Assembly: GCF_001544575.2 (NCBI RefSeq)
Contig: NZ_FCNY02000007.1
Coordinates: 62,001 to 126,000 of the forward strand
Reading direction: 5' to 3'
DNA: 64,000 nt
DNA from: Caballeronia cordobensis
Lineage (GTDB): Bacteria; Pseudomonadota; Gammaproteobacteria; Burkholderiales; Burkholderiaceae
Shown: piece by piece, positions 62,663 through 64,000 of the stretch
How positions within the stretch are numbered: position 1 is the first letter of the stretch
Layout: each line of letters starts with the position of its first letter
The notes under the pieces: model-generated
Told to the model about the DNA's origin: nothing
Database searches by the model: none
The model's input: the letters and a program-made list of their open reading frames with translations, nothing else
Program-made: the position numbers and the translations under genes

Positions 62663-63382
62663 TCAGACGGCGCGCAGGGCGTCGAAGTCGCGGATGCGGA
62701 TGAACTTGCCTTGCGCCTCGATGAGCCCCGCCTTGTCGAAACGCGACAGCGTGCGGCTCACGGTTTCGAGTGTCATGCCGAGATAGCTGCCCATGTCGTC
62801 GCGCGTCATGCGCAAGGTGAACTCCGACGAAGCATAACCGCGCCGCGACAGCCGCGACGACAGGTCCAGCAGCAGCCGCGCGACGCGTTCGTCCGCGCGC
62901 AGCATACCGAGCCGCACGACATGATTCACCTCGCGGTTCATCGCATGGCTCATCATGCGATGCAGGCGTCTTTGCAGTGCGTCGGTTTCGCGGCACATGC
63001 GTTCGAAGAGTGTGTAGGGCACGACGCACACGGAGCTGTCTTCCAGCGCGACGGCGTCGCACATATGCTCGCCTTCCTCGATGCCCTCGAAGCCGAGCGC
63101 ATCGCCCGCGAGCAGCAGCCCCGTGACCTGCTCGCGCCCGCCATCGTGCGTGACGACGGTCTTGATCGATCCGGAGCGCACGGCGAACAGGGCGTCGAAG
63201 CGGTCGCCCGCGCGAAACAGCGCTTCACCGCGCTTGACCTTGCGCGTGGCGGAGATGATGTTCTCCAGCTTGGCGACGTCGTTCGGGCACAGGCCTTCGG
63301 GCATGCACAGATGCCGCATCGCGCAGGTCGAGCAGTGCGCGGAATTGCGTCGCGCGCGGGAAAGGTCGGACGTGGCGGTCAT
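62663..63382 (-). CDS. fnr: FNR-type oxygen-sensing Crp/Fnr regulator
   Basis: A 239-residue regulator. Four cysteines, C17, C20, C26 and C119, have exactly the spacing of E. coli FNR C20/C23/C29/C122, so an O2-labile [4Fe-4S] cluster is expected. The cNMP-binding fold covers ~35-150. The recognition helix lies in YLGMTLETVSRTLSRF, with the E-xx-SR pattern for TTGAT half-sites. C32 and C108 are extra cysteines. It activates or represses genes when oxygen is low. A universal stress protein gene lies just upstream, a common FNR-regulated partner. Confidence 0.94.
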   Translation of the reverse strand: MTATSDLSRARRNSAHCSTCAMRHLCMPEGLCPNDVAKLENIISATRKVKRGEALFRAGDRFDALFAVRSGSIKTVVTHDGGREQVTGLLLAGDALGFEGIEEGEHMCDAVALEDSSVCVVPYTLFERMCRETDALQRRLHRMMSHAMNREVNHVVRLGMLRADERVARLLLDLSSRLSRRGYASSEFTLRMTRDDMGSYLGMTLETVSRTLSRFDKAGLIEAQGKFIRIRDFDALRAV

Positions 63383-63410
63383 TTTTCTGGGCTTCGTTTG
63401 TTGATGAATG

Positions 63411-63424
63411 ACAAAACGATTGTC
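63411..63424 (-). promoter_or_regulatory. Possible FNR half-conserved site upstream of fnr
   Basis: TTGAT-GAAT-GACAA resembles the FNR box TTGAT-N4-ATCAA with one perfect and one 3/5 half-site, 29 bases before the fnr ATG; autoregulation would fit, but the match is modest. Confidence 0.3.
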
Positions 63425-63491
63425 CCATAGGCCACCGCCCCGGCTCAGTCATAAATTGACGCACCCCGGGGATTTATCAACCTTCTTTACC

Positions 63492-63965
63492 TTAGCCGGT
63501 TGATTTTTCGGATGGCTCCCCCGCGGCCGATGGAATCAACAGCACCGGCAGCGTCGCCTGACGCAGACAGCGCTCGGCCACGCTGCCCAGAATGAGCCGC
63601 TGAAAGCCCTTGCGGCCGTGCGTGCCCATGATGAGCAGATCGGCCTTGAAGGCGTCCGCCGCCTTGATGATGAGCGCCGCGACGTCGTCGCTGGCGGTCG
63701 CCTCGACGGTCACGACTTCGCCGCTCACGCCGCGCGCCTTCATCTGACCGGTGGCTTCGGCCGCGAGCGCCGCGCCTTGCTCCGTCAGGCTCGCCTGGAG
63801 CGTCGAAGGATCGTAGCCGGGCACGTCGAGATACATCGGCCCGGCTTCGACGACGTAATACGGCTGCACGATCGCCTGATGCGTGACGGCGAGATTGAGG
63901 GCGGCCGCAAAGGCGCGCTCGGAAGTCCGGCTGCCGTCGATGGCGACGAGAATGCGTTTGAACAT
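63492..63965 (-). CDS. Universal stress protein (UspA family)
   Basis: A 157-residue single-domain Usp protein. FKRILVAIDGSRTSERAF is the N-terminal strand/loop, and GTHGRKGFQRLILGSVAE holds the ATP-binding G-xx-G-x9-G(S) motif; PVLLIPSA closes the fold. Usp proteins bind ATP and support survival under energy or oxygen stress. GGAAGGAA precedes ATG 63965. It is upstream of fnr on the same strand with 109 bases between. The promoter lies at or beyond the window's right edge. Confidence 0.95.
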   Translation of the reverse strand: MFKRILVAIDGSRTSERAFAAALNLAVTHQAIVQPYYVVEAGPMYLDVPGYDPSTLQASLTEQGAALAAEATGQMKARGVSGEVVTVEATASDDVAALIIKAADAFKADLLIMGTHGRKGFQRLILGSVAERCLRQATLPVLLIPSAAGEPSEKSTG

Positions 63966-64000
63966 GAAGTTTCCTTCCATGAAGCGATCGGTTGAAGGGC

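Noticed and set aside
1..64000. CRISPR arrays, tRNA/rRNA genes, insertion sequences, prophage or integrase genes
   Set aside because: I looked for regularly spaced repeats, tRNA-like cloverleaf ends, transposase motifs and attachment duplications and saw none.

Overview
The window is GC-rich, densely coded DNA from a Burkholderiaceae beta-proteobacterium, most likely of the Caballeronia/Paraburkholderia group. I infer this from protein family content: a Burkholderia-type general porin whose mature part begins SSVTLYGLIDAG, an FNR with all four cluster cysteines, a NodT-type efflux operon, a sterol-desaturase-like membrane protein and many catabolic MFS permeases with GntR/LysR/TetR regulators. 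I see no rRNA, tRNA, CRISPR array, insertion sequence or phage gene. The content is accessory/catabolic, as on a secondary chromosome; that placement is inference.

Layout. 1-6.9 kb: the end of an ABC permease gene, an MFS permease, a cupin-cupin-SDR operon, a PTS-IIA-like protein with a His-rich linker, a sugar-proton symporter and a stand-alone flavodiiron-type metallo-beta-lactamase protein. 6.9-14.6 kb: a two-component pair made of an NCS1-transporter/histidine-kinase fusion and a response regulator with a degenerate EAL domain, facing a LuxR-type regulator and an amide-use operon (AmiS/UreI channel, formamidase, FmdB-like zinc ribbon). 14.7-24.8 kb: RecQ-type helicase, RBBP9-like hydrolase, periplasmic sulfate-binding protein, an amidohydrolase/S41-peptidase-like pair, a ClC transporter and a chemoreceptor. 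24.9-31.5 kb: a complete tripartite RND pump operon (MFP-RND-OMF, coupled by ATGA overlaps) with a divergent TetR whose probable operator lies inside the pump promoter. 31.7-41.8 kb: MscS-type channel, phosphoketolase, a small secreted protein, porin, an unknown protein, a DHA2 exporter and a sterol-desaturase-like protein. 42.0-45.8 kb: an iron-uptake pair (PepSY membrane protein and TonB-dependent receptor) with a Fur-like box.

45.8-50.8 kb holds a C4-dicarboxylate block (fumarase C, DctA, a fumarase/aspartase-superfamily lyase) divergent from a GntR/HutC regulator, with a perfect 12-bp-arm palindrome between them. 50.9-56.5 kb is a catabolic cluster: aldehyde dehydrogenase, MFS permease, FAD amine oxidase-like protein and DapA-family lyase/aldolase. 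The upstream regions of its first and third genes share a 44-bp element that I do not recognise. 56.6-61.2 kb carries a LysR regulator, an MFS permease and LigJ- and LigK/RraA-like enzymes of the lower protocatechuate 4,5-cleavage/gallate route, without the ring-cleavage genes. 61.2-64 kb has an EgtB-like sulfoxide synthase, FNR and a universal stress protein.

The most noteworthy items are the NCS1-kinase fusion with a nine-cysteine cassette between transporter and kinase, its degenerate-EAL partner, the duplicated 44-bp upstream element, and the GntR palindrome.
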